This document shows, one piece after another, positions 13,701 to 25,653 of a stretch of DNA of 64,000 nucleotides (its first letter is position 1; each line of letters opens with the position of its first letter). This stretch comes from Mesaphorura yosii. Its lineage: Eukaryota > Arthropoda > Collembola > Poduromorpha > Tullbergiidae. The DNA is taken from contig WIXG01000231.1 in assembly GCA_009869945.1 (NCBI GenBank), forward strand, positions 61,861 through 125,860, given 5' to 3'. Below the pieces are notes generated by a model. The model was given only the letters and a program-made list of their open reading frames with translations, did no database searches and had not been told where the DNA came from. Made by a program: the position numbers and the translations under genes.

Positions 13701-15218
13701 ATCATGCACCAGTAAGACTTTTCCTCCCACCGGGGATCAGAGATGACGAAGAATTCAAGTTTCCTCTCATTCTGCACATGTATGTGGCTTCTTCCATTGT
13801 TTGAGCCTGACCTGTTTTACATGACCTGCGGCTGGTGTCTGAGTCTAAAATAACGTTGACGTTGTTCAGTCTTACCAGCTTAATGAACTTAAGCCAAAGT
13901 TTAATCTCAATCAATTAGTTTGTAACTCTTATTCAAGCCCATTGCCGTTGAAACTTCCTCACGTTATTCATTTAATATCGCTTTTTATGTAGGTATTGGG
14001 CTTTCTTGCAAGCTTTGCTTTTGTCGACTTCACTGTATTTTAATTTTTTCCAGGGGTGGAAGTCCAGGCAGTCAATTAGTGTCGGATGCTTGGAAGTTGT
14101 CGTGGACATCTTACTTAACCAGTCAAAAGAATTTCGTTGTCGTTGAAATTGATGGCCGGGGAAGCGGGTTTCAAGGGGAATCCATAAAGCATTCCGTCTA
14201 CGGAAAATTAGGGCCGTTCCAAGTTACTGATCAGCTCGAGGTTGTCAAGTAAGAGTCTATGATGCAAAAATGTTCATTCCCTCATTATTGGGCTAAATAC
14301 TAACATCTACTACTCGTTCAACAGATATCTGAGGGATAATTTAACATTCGTTGATGGGGACAACATGGCGATTTGGGGATGGGGCTACGGAGGATATTTG
14401 ACACTCCTCACATTGGCGGAGGATGCTGAAAATATGTTTAGAAGCGCTGTCGCAGTTGCACCAATAACAAAATGGGAGTTTTATGGTAAGCATCTGTTTC
14501 TGGCGCTAATAAAACGTTGCAACAAATTCGCCAGCATGAGTTCGGAGAACCTTGTTTTGCACTTTTGCGTAACTTCGTTCTTGCATAAAACATATTATTT
14601 GGTATTTAACGTTCACAGTTCAGTCAATCAGTCTGTCCACTATTACAGCGTTTATCTCGAATGATAAAATTGGATTGTAATGCGGTTGAGAACGTTAATT
14701 TGTAATTATGTCCTAGACTCAGCATACACGGAGCGGTACATGGGAATGCCAAACTTCACAGACAACTATGGCGGTTATGAACAGGGAGATGCGACAAGGA
14801 TTGTCAAAAAGCTGGCAACGAAGAAATTCCTCATTGTTCATGGGACTGCGGACGAAAAAGTTCATTATCAACACACGCTCTATTTAACGAAAGCGCTCAT
14901 TAAAGAAGGAGTGTCGTTTACTGAACAAGTAGGTCCTATTTTTTGTAACTACTATAACCATTATTGGAGCTGATGATTATATATGATATTTGTGAACAGA
15001 TATACCCAGACGAAGGCCATGATTTGTTGGGAGTAGCGGAGCACTTTTATGCTACGATGGAACATTTCATTGATCAAAATTTTGACGAACTGGATTGGAA
15101 AGACTGGGAAAAGGTGCGTGCAAACAAGTGTCCTAAGATCACTAAGCATTAGCACTGCAAACAATTGCTCACGATTCTGTTTTGTTTTCAGGCGAACTAC
15201 CTTGGGGTTAAAACGTAA
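7741..15218 (+). CDS. DPP6/DPP10-like inactive dipeptidyl peptidase (type II membrane protein)
   Basis: There are 15 coding exons: 7741-7806, 8605-8818, 9657-9751, 9880-10007, 10096-10334, 10416-10573, 11205-11308, 11984-12107, 12423-12685, 13132-13779, 14054-14248, 14325-14485, 14717-14928, 15000-15113, 15192-15218. All phases agree and total 915 residues. Order: 22-residue tail, membrane segment (about 37-58), beta-propeller, C-terminal alpha/beta hydrolase fold. The nucleophile motif is GWGYGGY, so serine is replaced by glycine (residue 765, codon GGC at 14383-14385). The oxyanion tyrosine of the Y-G-G-P motif is Gly681, and the first of the paired glutamates is Val248. Asp844 and His876 remain. 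The stretch after Asp, ADEKVHYQHT, is close to DPP6. The protein should be catalytically dead and, as inferred from DPP6/DPP10, may bind Kv4-type potassium channels. A possible AATAAA lies at 15846. Confidence 0.9.
7961..8069. repeat. Inverted repeat with degenerate ATTTACCACTAT copies in intron 1
   Basis: A perfect 13-bp arm, agtggtaaatacc (7961-7973), recurs in inverse orientation at 8057-8069. Around and after it (to about 8215) there are several looser copies of TTATTTACCAC and TTATTTCCC on the same strand. The block lies inside intron 1 of the + strand DPP-like gene. It could be a remnant of a small non-autonomous inverted-repeat element, a cluster of binding sites, or a hairpin in the pre-mRNA. 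I see no target-site duplication that would settle it. Confidence 0.6.
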
Positions 15219-17332
15219 TCGTCTCAGAAGGCTTAGGCTATGGACTGAAGGTTCTGATTCAAGAATATCGTGTTGCAATGCAACATGATAATATGTGATG
15301 CTTTTATCCAATCTAATTAACTGTAGAAATTTAGATGGTGCTTTACGTATAGAGTAAGTCTAATTCAACTAACCCTTCTAACGAATCCACTATGCCTCTA
15401 GATTTTGTGTTGGATTACGAATCCATGTTTCGTGTTAATTATTAAGGGTGAATATTTTATAACCCTCTTACGCGAGGTGGACGAGAAATGCGTTGAGACT
15501 ATCAAAATGTAAATATAATTCACTCATTTGTAAAGCTTTCGCTAGTTCAGAGCAGTCGGTGATGGCGATTGCCAAGTCGTTTAGTCCATTACGTGGAACA
15601 CTCATGAATAGGTTAGTTTAGTGGTAGGCCATGAATAGGATAAGGACAAATAATGCTGTGATATGCTTCTTGAACTAGATAGTCCTAGTCCAAGAAAATC
15701 AGCCTCTCTAAACGATAGTAATAATTTCTTCAGATGCAATTTGATAGTACAATAGTGATTCTCCTGACGCCCACATCTCATTTGCACTTTGCAAATTGTA
15801 AGGATAAATTCATTTTTACTTGGGTAAACTTGCGATTTAGATGCTAATAAATTACATTATTTAGCTAGGTTAATTATTATTAAGTAGGTTCGTAATTATT
15901 TAGAATTAAGGTATTCTAAAGTTTTCGTCAACCACAATTAGAGCTTCAATAACAATACAAGAATCTATATTATTGTTATCATTAAAATATCAGAAATATG
16001 GTCTTTGGAGAGGGGAAACAAGTACTACGAAGTACAAATATTGGGTGAAAGCAGGGAAAAGAGCGTAAGAAGGTGAAAGCTGCATTCCAGTTCCACATTC
16101 TGTGCTATGCATTACCAAGTAACGTTAATCCTGTTTAAATTTATTGTTAGTTCATTGTTGTTGATGCGCTTTCTGTTTCGACCTTTAGTTTTTGTGCCTA
16201 GAATTTGTTTTTTGATAAGATTACGATTACAGATTTATGCACAGAAACAGAGTGCAGAATTATTCAGAAAGAACGTAACACATGTAATAGAACTCTTTCA
16301 CGCGCATGCTTCCTTGTTACTGAATGTTAACGAAAAAATCGATTAAAAAGTGAAAGTTACAATATCCGTTGTTCGTTCTTTGCACAATGTCCTACTTCAA
16401 AAATGGCGAAAACGCGAAAACGCTGCTGTTTCCAGGTTTGAGGCTTTAATATTGCGTATTCCATATGTCACATAAAACACACAATACATGGAAGCTGCAA
16501 GAAATACGACTACGACCCGAACTACAAGAGACCGACGCAGATACTTCGCAATGGAAATTGGAAACTGAACGAAAACGTAATAAAAACAGTGAACTTACCT
16601 CTTTACATTCATGCTTGCACAATGACAACACACATGCAGCTTTTCTTATTGCTTTCTTAGCCATTACTTGCATTCATGAGTAATAAAGCAGGCAAGCAGC
16701 TTGTGAACAGTGAACTTTTACGAAATGCAATGGAGCAGCACGAGACAACATTTAGAATCACTGAACATTAAACACTGATTGCATAAAATGGAAACACAGT
16801 GACAGCACAAATTACAACGAACAACAATTCACTTGATGCCGATGATGGCAGGGTTTTTTCTTCGTGTAAATTAGCTGTTCGGAGCAAATGCTGGAGATGT
16901 ATTTCCAGTACGAACATTCCATGAACCATCAGTTCATAATGTTATAGAACTTTCTGAAATCGAAGGTATCACACCGGAAAGTTCGATATTCGCATTGTTG
17001 CAGTAAATATCTTAGCACCAGGAGTTCAGATCTATCCAGATTGTCCATGTCTTAATAATATCCTCAGAGCAATTCCACAGGTATGTGCTTGTGCTTGGTC
17101 AAACTGAGGACATCGATGACATCGAATCTTGAATCTTACAACACCCTTACAGACGAAAAGAAGGTTGAATTGAATCGAAAACGTTTCTTATGGAATTTAC
17201 ACTAACCATAACAAACAGGACTTTTGGAAGAACTTGTGATAAAAGGTTAGCACTAATGTTGCAGTTCATTAATACGCACGGCGTGGTTAAAGAGTCATTG
17301 AAGAACTACGTAGAAAATGGGGAACTCGTTGA
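15219..17332. other. Convergent intergenic region with both DPP-like 3'UTRs
   Basis: The two DPP-like genes end towards each other here. An AATAAA at 15846-15851 on the + strand and its complement TTTATT at 16140-16145 for the - strand gene are candidate poly(A) signals. If both are used the two 3' ends would not overlap. No further coding exon is supported. Confidence 0.4.
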
Positions 17333-20300
17333 CTAATCAAAATCGTCGAATTTTCCTCCTTTGTTGAGTCCAACGCCCACATCCGGAATTATTTGTTTCT
17401 TGAAGCAATCTTCAAAGAACTCTTCGATCGAGCGATGCACATGCACTTTGGCTCCGTCTAAACTATGTTTCTCATCAGGATAAATCTGCGGAAGAAAGGC
17501 CATTTCATTCAAACGGGTTTGGATTCGCAATGTGCGCAATTTCATAATGACGGCGATTTACCTGTTGTCTAAAGAGTATTTTCTTACTGATTAGCGCCTT
17601 TGCTAATAGGAAACTGTGTTGCACATGCACATTATCATCTGCCGTTCCATGAATGAGGTAAAACATTTTATTCTCAACGAATGGTTCAACGTTTTTCGTG
17701 ATGCCGCTGGTTGAGTATCCTTTAAAGTTGTCTGTGACATTTGGTGTTCCCATATATCTCTCCGTGTACGCGGAATCTGAAAATATGACACTCGCATGAG
17801 CATTAGGAGATAAGAAGTCAAAAAGCCCAGACAGTCGTGAGCATACCGTAAAGTTCCCACTGGATGACTGGAGCAACCGCAGCTCCACAAGGAAATAAAT
17901 TAACTTTGTCTTTGTTAGTCATAATATGGGCAGTCAAATATCCTCCGTAACTCCATCCCCAAATTCCGATCTTGTTGGTTTCAACGTAAGGAAGTGAGTC
18001 TCGCAAGTACCTGGAAAGTATTTACGGAGTTGATCAGTAAGTCATATCCGAAACTAATCTCAACGCGAAGTTTCAAAAGTACGGAACACATCCGTGTAAC
18101 ATGAGGAATTTCCAATGGTTCAAATGACGTGAAGACTTACTTGACAACTTCCATTTGATCCTGAGCCTCCAGATTTCCCAAATCGTAGTACACACTGTGC
18201 TTGTTCTTCCAGCCCCTTCCACCACTTCCTCTGGCATCAATTTGGGCGACGATGTACTCCTTCTTACTTGCGAGATAGGTTACATAATCGACGCCCCATC
18301 GATCTGTCACCAGTTGAGTGCCTGGTCCTCCATATCTAAAATGAATATGCCCTTTTTAATTTTAATTTCATTCTTAACAGTGCATTTCGTGAAAGTCCCG
18401 AACACTTACACGTGGAGAATCATTGGATATTTTGTGATCTCATCCTCTCGAAGCCCAGGCGGGAGTGACAGTCTGACTTGAACAGTTAGACCCTGGCTCA
18501 GGTTAACAGAAAATATGCGTGTTTGAGGGAATGCCATTTGCAGGCTGCGATTGACTAAATCGTCGTTGTTTTGCAATATCTGTCAATAAAGGTGAACAAG
18601 TTTCAGAATATGTTTCTAGCACTGAAATAATTCATTCAGGCGTACCTGAATAAGGCGAACATTTGATTCTGGTGCTTCTTCGACAGAGTACAACGCTGTG
18701 TAAGGGATGCAAGGTCCACCGCATTCGAGAACAAACGAGGACTTTGTAGGATTAAACTTAATTCTAGCTACAAACGAACATGATGTATTGCTGCTTAAGA
18801 CACCCTCTCGTTGAATGACGGAAGGGGTTGGTACAGTAGGCGTAAGAGGATCAGGGACAGTTTCATTTTTCTGCGGGAACGTCCATATTTGTTCGACGCC
18901 AACAACGCCACTTCTGTACGTCTCTGTTTTGATGGTACCGTTTTCCGTTTTAATTTCTCTCGTGAGTATTCCACGATCAAAGGAGCAAGATAAGCATTCT
19001 GGAAAATGTTCCGTGTATGGCTGCTCAACTTTCACTTTGTACAAGTGACGTTGGTTTGGGTGCTCTGATGGAATTGCTATGAAGTATCTGCAATGAAAGG
19101 AGCGCGAATTCATCATACATGTACAATTCAGCTTCCAGGAATTAGGGAGTTTGCGCCGCCTCAGCTATCATCTTACACTATTTTTCTATCTTCGTCCCAT
19201 TCACTGATACCCACCACTTCATATGTTCCATGTGTTAGCGGATGACTGCGTTTGTTTGTGGCGTCGACAAGAACGAGTTGATCAAAGAGACCACTTCTAC
19301 CGTCTCTTATTGGCGCAATGGTTATAAAATATCTTCCGCTATGTGCGGTAGAGAATACTGGGAATGGTATCGCATTCACCCAACCATTCTTCTCACTGGT
19401 CACAAGATACTCCTAAAAAGGAAAACATAGCTTGAAAATTTTCCTATAAGACGCAACACGCAAATGAAAAGAAAATATGATCTACTCACCTCATTACACG
19501 TGCCACTTAGGACTGAACAAATACACACTGCACACGAATTGTACGTTCTAGCCGTCCATACAATACTTGCTTCGAGATTAGTGGCCCATCCAGCGGAAGT
19601 TATGTAGTGGTCACTGCAGAACAGAACAGACATAACCAAGCATTATCGTCATTGTTTACACTTCATTGGTTTAATAACTGCCTAGCGTACTGCACAAATT
19701 ATAAATCAATATTTGTACAAAATCTGGAGTCTTGTTCACACAATCATTAAGGAAAGTGGGTGGGAGTTCAGTAATCATTTGAGCCGCCCACATAAAAGTG
19801 CTCGATTTGTCAAATGCAATAGGAAGGCGTGCTTGTCAAATAGAAACTGCGACTTAGGAGTTGTAAGTGGGCCCATTTGTTCGATTTGCATCCAATTTGC
19901 GACAATTGCCATCCTGCTTATTCATTGAATTCAGGCAAATACTTCATACTTATTGTAGTCTTTGTTTTCCCAAGGGACTTGTTCGACCAAGAGTTCCAGG
20001 AGTATTTTGGATCGGATTGCACATCCGATACCCGAATGAGTAATGTGACAATAAATTAGCCTTAGCCATGAGTCACTTACATTGAAGCGAAGTTCTCTGG
20101 TGGTTTGAGCCGTCTTTGTCTAAAGTTGTTTCCTGGCCTCAGATCACAAACTGTTGCCGTTACAGTTGGATTCTGCGTTCCAGACTGAAATCGTGTAGAA
20201 AAGTTATACGAAGGTCCAAATTGAATGCAACGGGTTTGGAGTTTGGATAACCATAGGCATAAAAATAGAAGTTTACTTACCTTGGGATACTTGATTGTCT

Positions 20301-23300
20301 TGACTTTCGGATACGCGTATGCGTCATCCGGATTCCCGTACTCGAGCAAATTGTATTCGCCAACCAACGAGTCATTAAACGAAAGGTAGAGCAAATATTG
20401 GCTGTCTTTTGAAAACCACAGAGCTGTATTGCTGGCAAACACTTCCTCTGCAAGTCAAAAGTATTGTTACGCTCACCGCTCATCTTTCATAAAGTGCGAG
20501 CAAGAGTTCGTTAAATATTAAAATCTCGTTATGCTAGAACTGCGAAATGCTCGATTAAAGAGTCAGAATCAAGCAGCGAGCGAAACGCGACATTTCTGTC
20601 CGGCAGCTGACCGTCTCATCTCACGGAAAGAGCACAGAAAGCGAATGAAGAGGAGAAAAGTTGCAGTTGCAAACGTGAGTCGAGCACGACCAACTGCAGC
20701 ATCAGTTTAAAAAAATGCCTACTTTCCAGCCGTTGCTGGCACTGCACTGGTACGATTAATTAATTAATAACAAAGTGAATCCCTGGGGCTGCATTTGTCT
20801 ATAGAAAGCGGCGAACTTTTGACTTCAGTTTTATGGAGTGGTGGGGCATACTTATGCTGTCTCGCTATGGGCTGCAAAACTTTCTACTTTCCTGAGCTAG
20901 CTCACCTTCATACAGCCAGTCAGGTACACCATTTGTGATCAATCCAGGCGCCCCAGTAACAGTTATTTGATGAGCAGTTTTATCCTTCGGGCTCGACTTG
21001 TAGTAAATGTCGCCCTGATGAACAATGACCAGCGAGTTCCCCGTGGGCGCCCATTTAACCAATTCGAACTCGGTGTATTTTTGTCCTTTGTGTGCTTCAA
21101 TAACCAAATGAGATTCATCCCTGGAATACGATTACACAATTAAATTCGAATACCACAGTCGTCAGCCGCAAATCATACCTCGTAGCGATTTCGTAAACGG
21201 TGTATTCTGCCGTGAAAGAAAATCGGTGAATCTGAAAATCAGAATCATTCATTGCTCACTTTATTCATACGTTTTAACTTTGCAGGTAATACTTCCAAAT
21301 TTCTACATCCGACTTTAGAATTTGATGCGAAACATACCTTTTTAACATCATGAACAAACAACGCGAATTTTTGATTGGCTGAGATTGTGAATGAGGTTGC
21401 ACGAAATTTATCCTGCAAATAAGACAATGTAAAAGCAAAATTCATTCATTAATGCAGTTACACGAAATGTGGCTGGTGTGTTCATTCATTCAACTTAATT
21501 GGGTCAAACCAGGCCTTGGAGCTAGCAGCTCTAAAGTCTAGCAGAAGGCCGTTTTCTAATCTTTGGAGATCATACGTTGTCTAAGGAAAGGACAGAAAAT
21601 TTACGCTGACAGAATTGAGTTCTTTGAGACTGCTTTCTCTTGCACGAGAGCGTTTTCTTTCTCTTATCTAAATGAGAAAAGTCCCAGTTCCTGTTCCGGC
21701 AAACTCAAAGTCGTAAATGAAGACAATGAAGCGTCAAGTCAGAGTTATCTTTGACTTCAATGCGAGATGCAATCTCGAAGATGAAACTCTTTGAAGTGTC
21801 GTATATTTTAGTCGCAATCGCATGGTCTTTCATTAAACTATGAGATAAGAAATGAGGACGAGACGTGACGCCTGAAGTGAGAATTCAGTTGTACAGCTGC
21901 AAAGTTATTGACACTTCTATTTTAGGCCCTTTATTCAACGTTCTATTTTAAATACCTTCAGTGTTATCTTCCTGTGCACTAGATTCTTGCACCCCGCCTA
22001 CTCTACATGAGGTCTGCCGTTGATAAATTCAATCAAAGCACACTGTTTCATAGCGCCTTGAAATAAGAGTAGTTGGCAAACAGAACTATCAAGACAGTGA
22101 AAGCATCCTACAGCAAACTCCTTGCCCTTCGTGACTAAATCAGCATTGCATGTGAAGAGCCAATTATAATTTCGCAACGTTAACTCAGAACACGGGACGT
22201 GTAGTTGAAGCAGAAACAACAACAAAGGAGTGTAATTAGGACTTACGAGCTTGAAATTGCTGATAATTGATTCGGTCTTCAGAGTTCTAACATCCAATTT
22301 GGAAATTCCGCCGTATTGATCCCGAAACCAGTATTCGTTATCTGTAAAAGACAAAAGACAACATCGTCAGAATAGTACAGGGCACTGGCAGAGTGAACTT
22401 GTTTCTACCAGTACACTTCGCAGCACGGCATCTTCCTGCGTCAGTCAGTACGAATTTCATTATTGAAAACAGCGTGGTTGTCGCGCATGCGAAATAAATG
22501 GTATCTGGAATTCAATTGAATCTAAATTTGGCCTACAACGATCAATTTTATTCTGACGCCCAAGTGGAAAATGAAGGCGGACCATGTTTATTGTTTCCCA
22601 GAAACGTATTCTTAGGAGAACAAAGGCCCAAATCAGGGTAGAAAAACTCGGGTCGAGTCCTGTCAAGAATTGTCCAACGAACGCTAATCGATTTATTATT
22701 GCAGCATAACATGTATTGTAAATAATCTCTTCCATTCGCCATCCCATTTCGGAGTCTCGTATATTTTTCCTGGCAGGCGGCCATCTTTTCTCGCTGGAGT
22801 CCTCCACTTTTCACGTTTATATGTACACAGCGCAGACAATACCAAAAAGCATGAGGAGAGCACTCGAAATCCAGCTGCTTCATACTTTCACTGGGTTCTT
22901 TTATGATTCGTTAAACTGTGACTGCGATGTAATGTATAAGTGATACATTTTATTCTTCCATTTCAATGATCGTTGACTTTTACTTTCGCCTCGCCGCTCT
23001 TTTTCCTTCCAACTATCATTTTTCTGGAATTTATCCAGCAATTCATGCGGCAATATTAATCTGTTGACAAGAACGTTTTTCGAGCCCATAAATTTAAGTT
23101 TTAGCTCCAAAATGGAATACATTAGCGAAAAGGCTGCTGCATGGTAGCATTCGTGCACACGGCCTATTTCGTATTCTTGACTAATTTTCTAGCGAAAGCG
23201 AGACGCGAACATGATGTCAAGTCAAAAATTACTCTTCTGAGAAAAACTTCCGAAGATTTGCTCGGTTTTGAATCTTGTCACGTCCAATATTAATTATGGC

Positions 23301-25653
23301 TCTGTTCGCCCTGGCTGCAAGTTGTAGATATTAGCCAAGTTCGCCTGGCACTTCCTTTCTTTAGTGCTCTCTAATTTTATTTTCGCAAAACTTTCTTTGC
23401 CCAACGTTCCGTTGATGTTAATTAAAAGACATGTTTTCTTTCAAGAAATCCAAATGGGAGCACTTTACATAGTTTCTTTACTCACTCCTCACGAGTTCAT
23501 TACGCATTCGCGATCGTAGAGCAGAAATTATCGAAACGCAAGAGCCTGGAAGTATAATGGAAAATCGTGCGCTCTGTGAGTGCGTCAACGTCCCCAAGCG
23601 AATTCTAAAAATACTCAATATAAGCCAGGCTTTCGCGCGTCAGGCGATTTAAAACCTTTCACCTGTAATCCAGGTTCCATTACTGCGCAGCGGTTGGAAA
23701 TCTGTTCCGAAAACATCTTCCAGCTCAAAGCGCCTTCCTTTCACCCGTGGACCCTCATCCGGTGGTGTGAGCAGTACGATGGATGTCACGATCAACGCAA
23801 GTATGGATGCGATCACAGCAACTGCGATGATAATTCCCTTCCAGTTCCGATCGCTGGCAGTCACAACCACTAAATCCTGTAATCAATGAAACACGCATTA
23901 ATGTAGTTTTCGAGAACACGGCAAAAGAATTCACCAATACACGTTTACCTCAAATTGCATTTTCATGTCTTATTTTGGAGGCCTAATTGCTAAAGTAGGA
24001 GCAGTGCGACAGCGTTCTCAGAAGGTTCCAATAACAAGTCTCGGTAATGTCTAATTCTAATGCGCACATAATTGAAACAGACAGTCGAGGACTCGGCATT
24101 TGAGAGGCTTACGTTTGTGTTTGGATGTCTTGTCTCAACAAACAGCGCTCCTAAATAACGAGCGAGTGATTTTTCCTTTGAAAGTTCTCATTTTCTGGTT
24201 TTCTAATATTTGCACTTTATGCTTACGCCCGCATGAATTGAATGTGAACTACTATTATCTTGTTTGATTTATTTTTCTGTGCGTTATTTCGCATTACGGC
24301 AAAAGATGAAAAATTTCTGGCTGAGCGAAGCCGAGATTGACTGACAGAAAGTCGATATCCTTCCTGTCCCGAGTTTACATTACTTACTCGTCTCCCGCTG
24401 TTTATGTTTTTAGCCAAATGGATATAGACCCCGAGACTTCTAAGATTTTGATTTTAATATTTGTGTTCGTATTTGATTTGTAAGGCAGGAGTAGTAGCAG
24501 CGTTCCTAACGCGTATGTTCTACAGAATTTACGGTAGCTTCTTTTGCAAATATGCTCACATTATTAGCGCTAAATCAAATTCTTGCTTATTACATGACCG
24601 TATCGAACGTCGTTTCTAACGTCTAACTGGCGACTGGCTGTGACCACGAAAACTACGAATCTACTGAACCACGACAAAAATTGTCCAGTTTCGACCTATC
24701 GAACCTGCACCATTTCACAAAGCCTGCCTCCGTCAAATTCATTTCAAAATATTGTTAAAATACAGTGGGTATAATAAAGTTGTCGATCATCCGATAATGG
24801 ATGCGAACGTTTGGTTCGGAGCAGTTCGTGGTAACAAAAGTTTTACAGTGTCCCTCCTTACTGTTGACATTCATGTGATTTTGATGGATGAATTCCAATG
24901 CAGGAAAGATCAACATTTTCCACTTCGAGATATTTTGAGCCAAACATTTGAACCTAGCTCAGAATTTTCACAAAAGACATCCATGGGCATGGGCGAACGA
25001 ACAACGGACTGTTTGCAATCAGTTAATGCATTTTCCCACACTGTCTAGATTGAGACGTCTTCAGACCTTTAAATTACCACATCAATCTTCTCGCGACAAT
25101 TGCGTCAGCAAAGTGAAAAGCATCGAGATCAAAGTGGCGACATGCTGGGAATGAAAAGTTCAAAGTAGCACGAGTGCATGGCATGCATGACAAAGAGAAA
25201 AGTGCAAGCCATACCAAAATTGTCAACCTCGCAAATCTCATAGAAATGAGAAAGAATTCACAACGCGCTCGGATTAACGCCCATCAATCTTGAATGGTCA
25301 CGCAATTAAACTGCAGTCGCCTTGAGCAAGACAAATTGCTCATGCACCTGGATTCAAGAGTCCAAGCAACTAACAACTTGAGACGAGACTCAAAAGATTT
25401 GAATGGAATCAGGCATAATTTGGGTTTCGCATTCTTGCATGCAGGATTTAGAAATTCGGAAGGGGTTGAGCAAGCGGAAGTCGTAATCTCATGAGCCCAG
25501 ACATCAGAAAAAGGCAAGATGAATTACCTGGTCCAAAGTAGCTTGAGCTTCTTGGATTGCCTTTGCATTTCTTGACATGCTAATATTAATGGTCACGGAC
25601 TTGTTGAGAATCTTGGCCGATTTGCTATCAAATTTTTGCTTCGTCATCTTCAT
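17333..25653 (-). CDS. Catalytically intact DPP4-family serine dipeptidyl peptidase (type II membrane protein)
   Basis: Sixteen coding exons on the - strand: 25528-25653, 23663-23876, 22247-22341, 21338-21412, 21179-21231, 20906-21120, 20281-20447, 20081-20184, 19490-19613, 19177-19412, 18646-19087, 18410-18579, 18141-18335, 17847-18010, 17562-17776, 17333-17485. Phases agree and give 915 residues. Order: 42-residue tail, membrane segment (about 57-78), beta-propeller, alpha/beta hydrolase domain. Key residues are present: paired glutamates Glu260-Glu261 (YEEEVF), oxyanion tyrosine in YGGPG (Tyr675), nucleophile Ser759 in GWSYGGY, Asp840 in HGTADDNVH, and His872 in DEKH. The Asp-to-His spacing of 32 matches DPP4. 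It should release N-terminal X-Pro or X-Ala dipeptides outside the cell. Exon sizes of 214, 95, 104, 124 and 195 nt recur in the + strand paralogue, so the pair arose by duplication. Confidence 0.92.
23949..23966 (-). other. Candidate proximal alternative first exon of the active DPP gene (6-aa tail)
   Basis: On the - strand, six codons MKMQFE are followed by GAG|GTAAAC. The frame ends in phase 0, and the intron to exon 2 (23877-23948) would be only 72 bp, a normal size here. The resulting isoform of about 879 residues would have a six-residue cytoplasmic tail, the same length as that of mammalian DPP4. It could instead be a chance ATG in intron 1. Confidence 0.4.
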
